Shown here: positions 5,429 to 5,465 of the stretch, in pieces | Position numbering within the stretch: the first letter of the stretch is position 1 | Layout of the letters: every line of letters begins with the position of its first letter | Source: Rubrivirga sp. | GTDB taxonomy: Bacteria; Bacteroidota; Rhodothermia; Rhodothermales; Rubricoccaceae | Length of the DNA stretch: 5,465 bases | Reading direction: 5' to 3' | Assembly: GCA_012269805.1 (NCBI GenBank) | Contig: JAAXJP010000564.1 | Location: 1 to 5,465 of the forward strand | Notes under the pieces: model-generated | The model's input: only the letters and a program-made list of their open reading frames with translations | The model's database searches: none | Told to the model about the DNA's origin: nothing | Position numbers and translations under genes: made by a program

Positions 5429-5465
5429 GGCGCATCGCCCGCGGCCGCGTCGTCGCCCACCAAGC

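Larger units (their letters stand above)
5336..5465. other. Upstream region of the CPBP gene
   Basis: These 130 bases to the window edge hold no supportable gene. They contain a perfect 7-bp inverted repeat (5374-5390), a -7-like element on the minus strand (5394-5401) and an 11-base C run (5418-5428). The next gene is outside the window. Confidence 0.55.

Noticed and set aside
4488..5435. Upstream extension of the secreted-protein gene frame over the CPBP gene
   Set aside because: It is an Arg/Gly/Pro-rich shadow of the CPBP gene. The signal peptide begins at 4487.
1..5465. CRISPR arrays, tRNA/rRNA genes, insertion sequences, phage or toxin-antitoxin genes
   Set aside because: No direct repeat arrays, cloverleaf patterns, transposase motifs or small paired genes were seen; five genes account for almost all of the window.

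Overview
The window is very GC-rich (mostly about 75-80% by hand count of sample lines) and almost fully coding. It carries secreted proteins with FlgD-like or type IX secretion (T9SS) C-terminal domains and a PorV/PorQ-like outer-membrane protein. No gene start has a clear Shine-Dalgarno sequence. Together these point to a high-GC member of the Bacteroidota/Rhodothermota group, for example a Rubrivirga- or Rubricoccus-like marine bacterium. The taxonomy is inferred from style and gene content, not from a marker gene.

The plus strand (51-3537) carries three genes joined by two 4-base ATGA start/stop overlaps, so they look like one translationally coupled operon. They are (1) a lipoprotein of two Ig-like domains, the second of choice-of-anchor X type; (2) a secreted Asp-box (BNR/sortilin-like) beta-propeller protein with a C-terminal FlgD-type Ig domain; and (3) a PorV/PorQ-like outer-membrane beta-barrel. 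All three have export signals. The simplest reading is a small cell-envelope module: a lipoprotein, an exported propeller, and a barrel related to the T9SS factor that hands cargo to the cell surface.

The minus strand (5335 down to 3534) carries two genes in the same direction, 53 bases apart: a CPBP/CAAX-type intramembrane metalloprotease homologue, then a secreted protein. The secreted protein has a signal peptide, a BsuPI-like Ig domain, a segment that reads like a subtilase-propeptide/I9 ferredoxin-like fold, and a T9SS type A sorting domain. Its N-terminal half is clearly lower in GC than the rest of the window.

The two transcription units converge and share a CTAG palindrome that gives both strands a TAG stop, flanked by an imperfect inverted repeat. 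The 130 bases upstream of the CPBP gene hold a perfect 7-bp inverted repeat, a possible Bacteroidota-type -7 element and a run of 11 C (11 G on the gene's strand). No RNA genes, CRISPR arrays, insertion sequences or phage genes were seen. The long additional open frames on both strands are high-GC shadows of the five genes.
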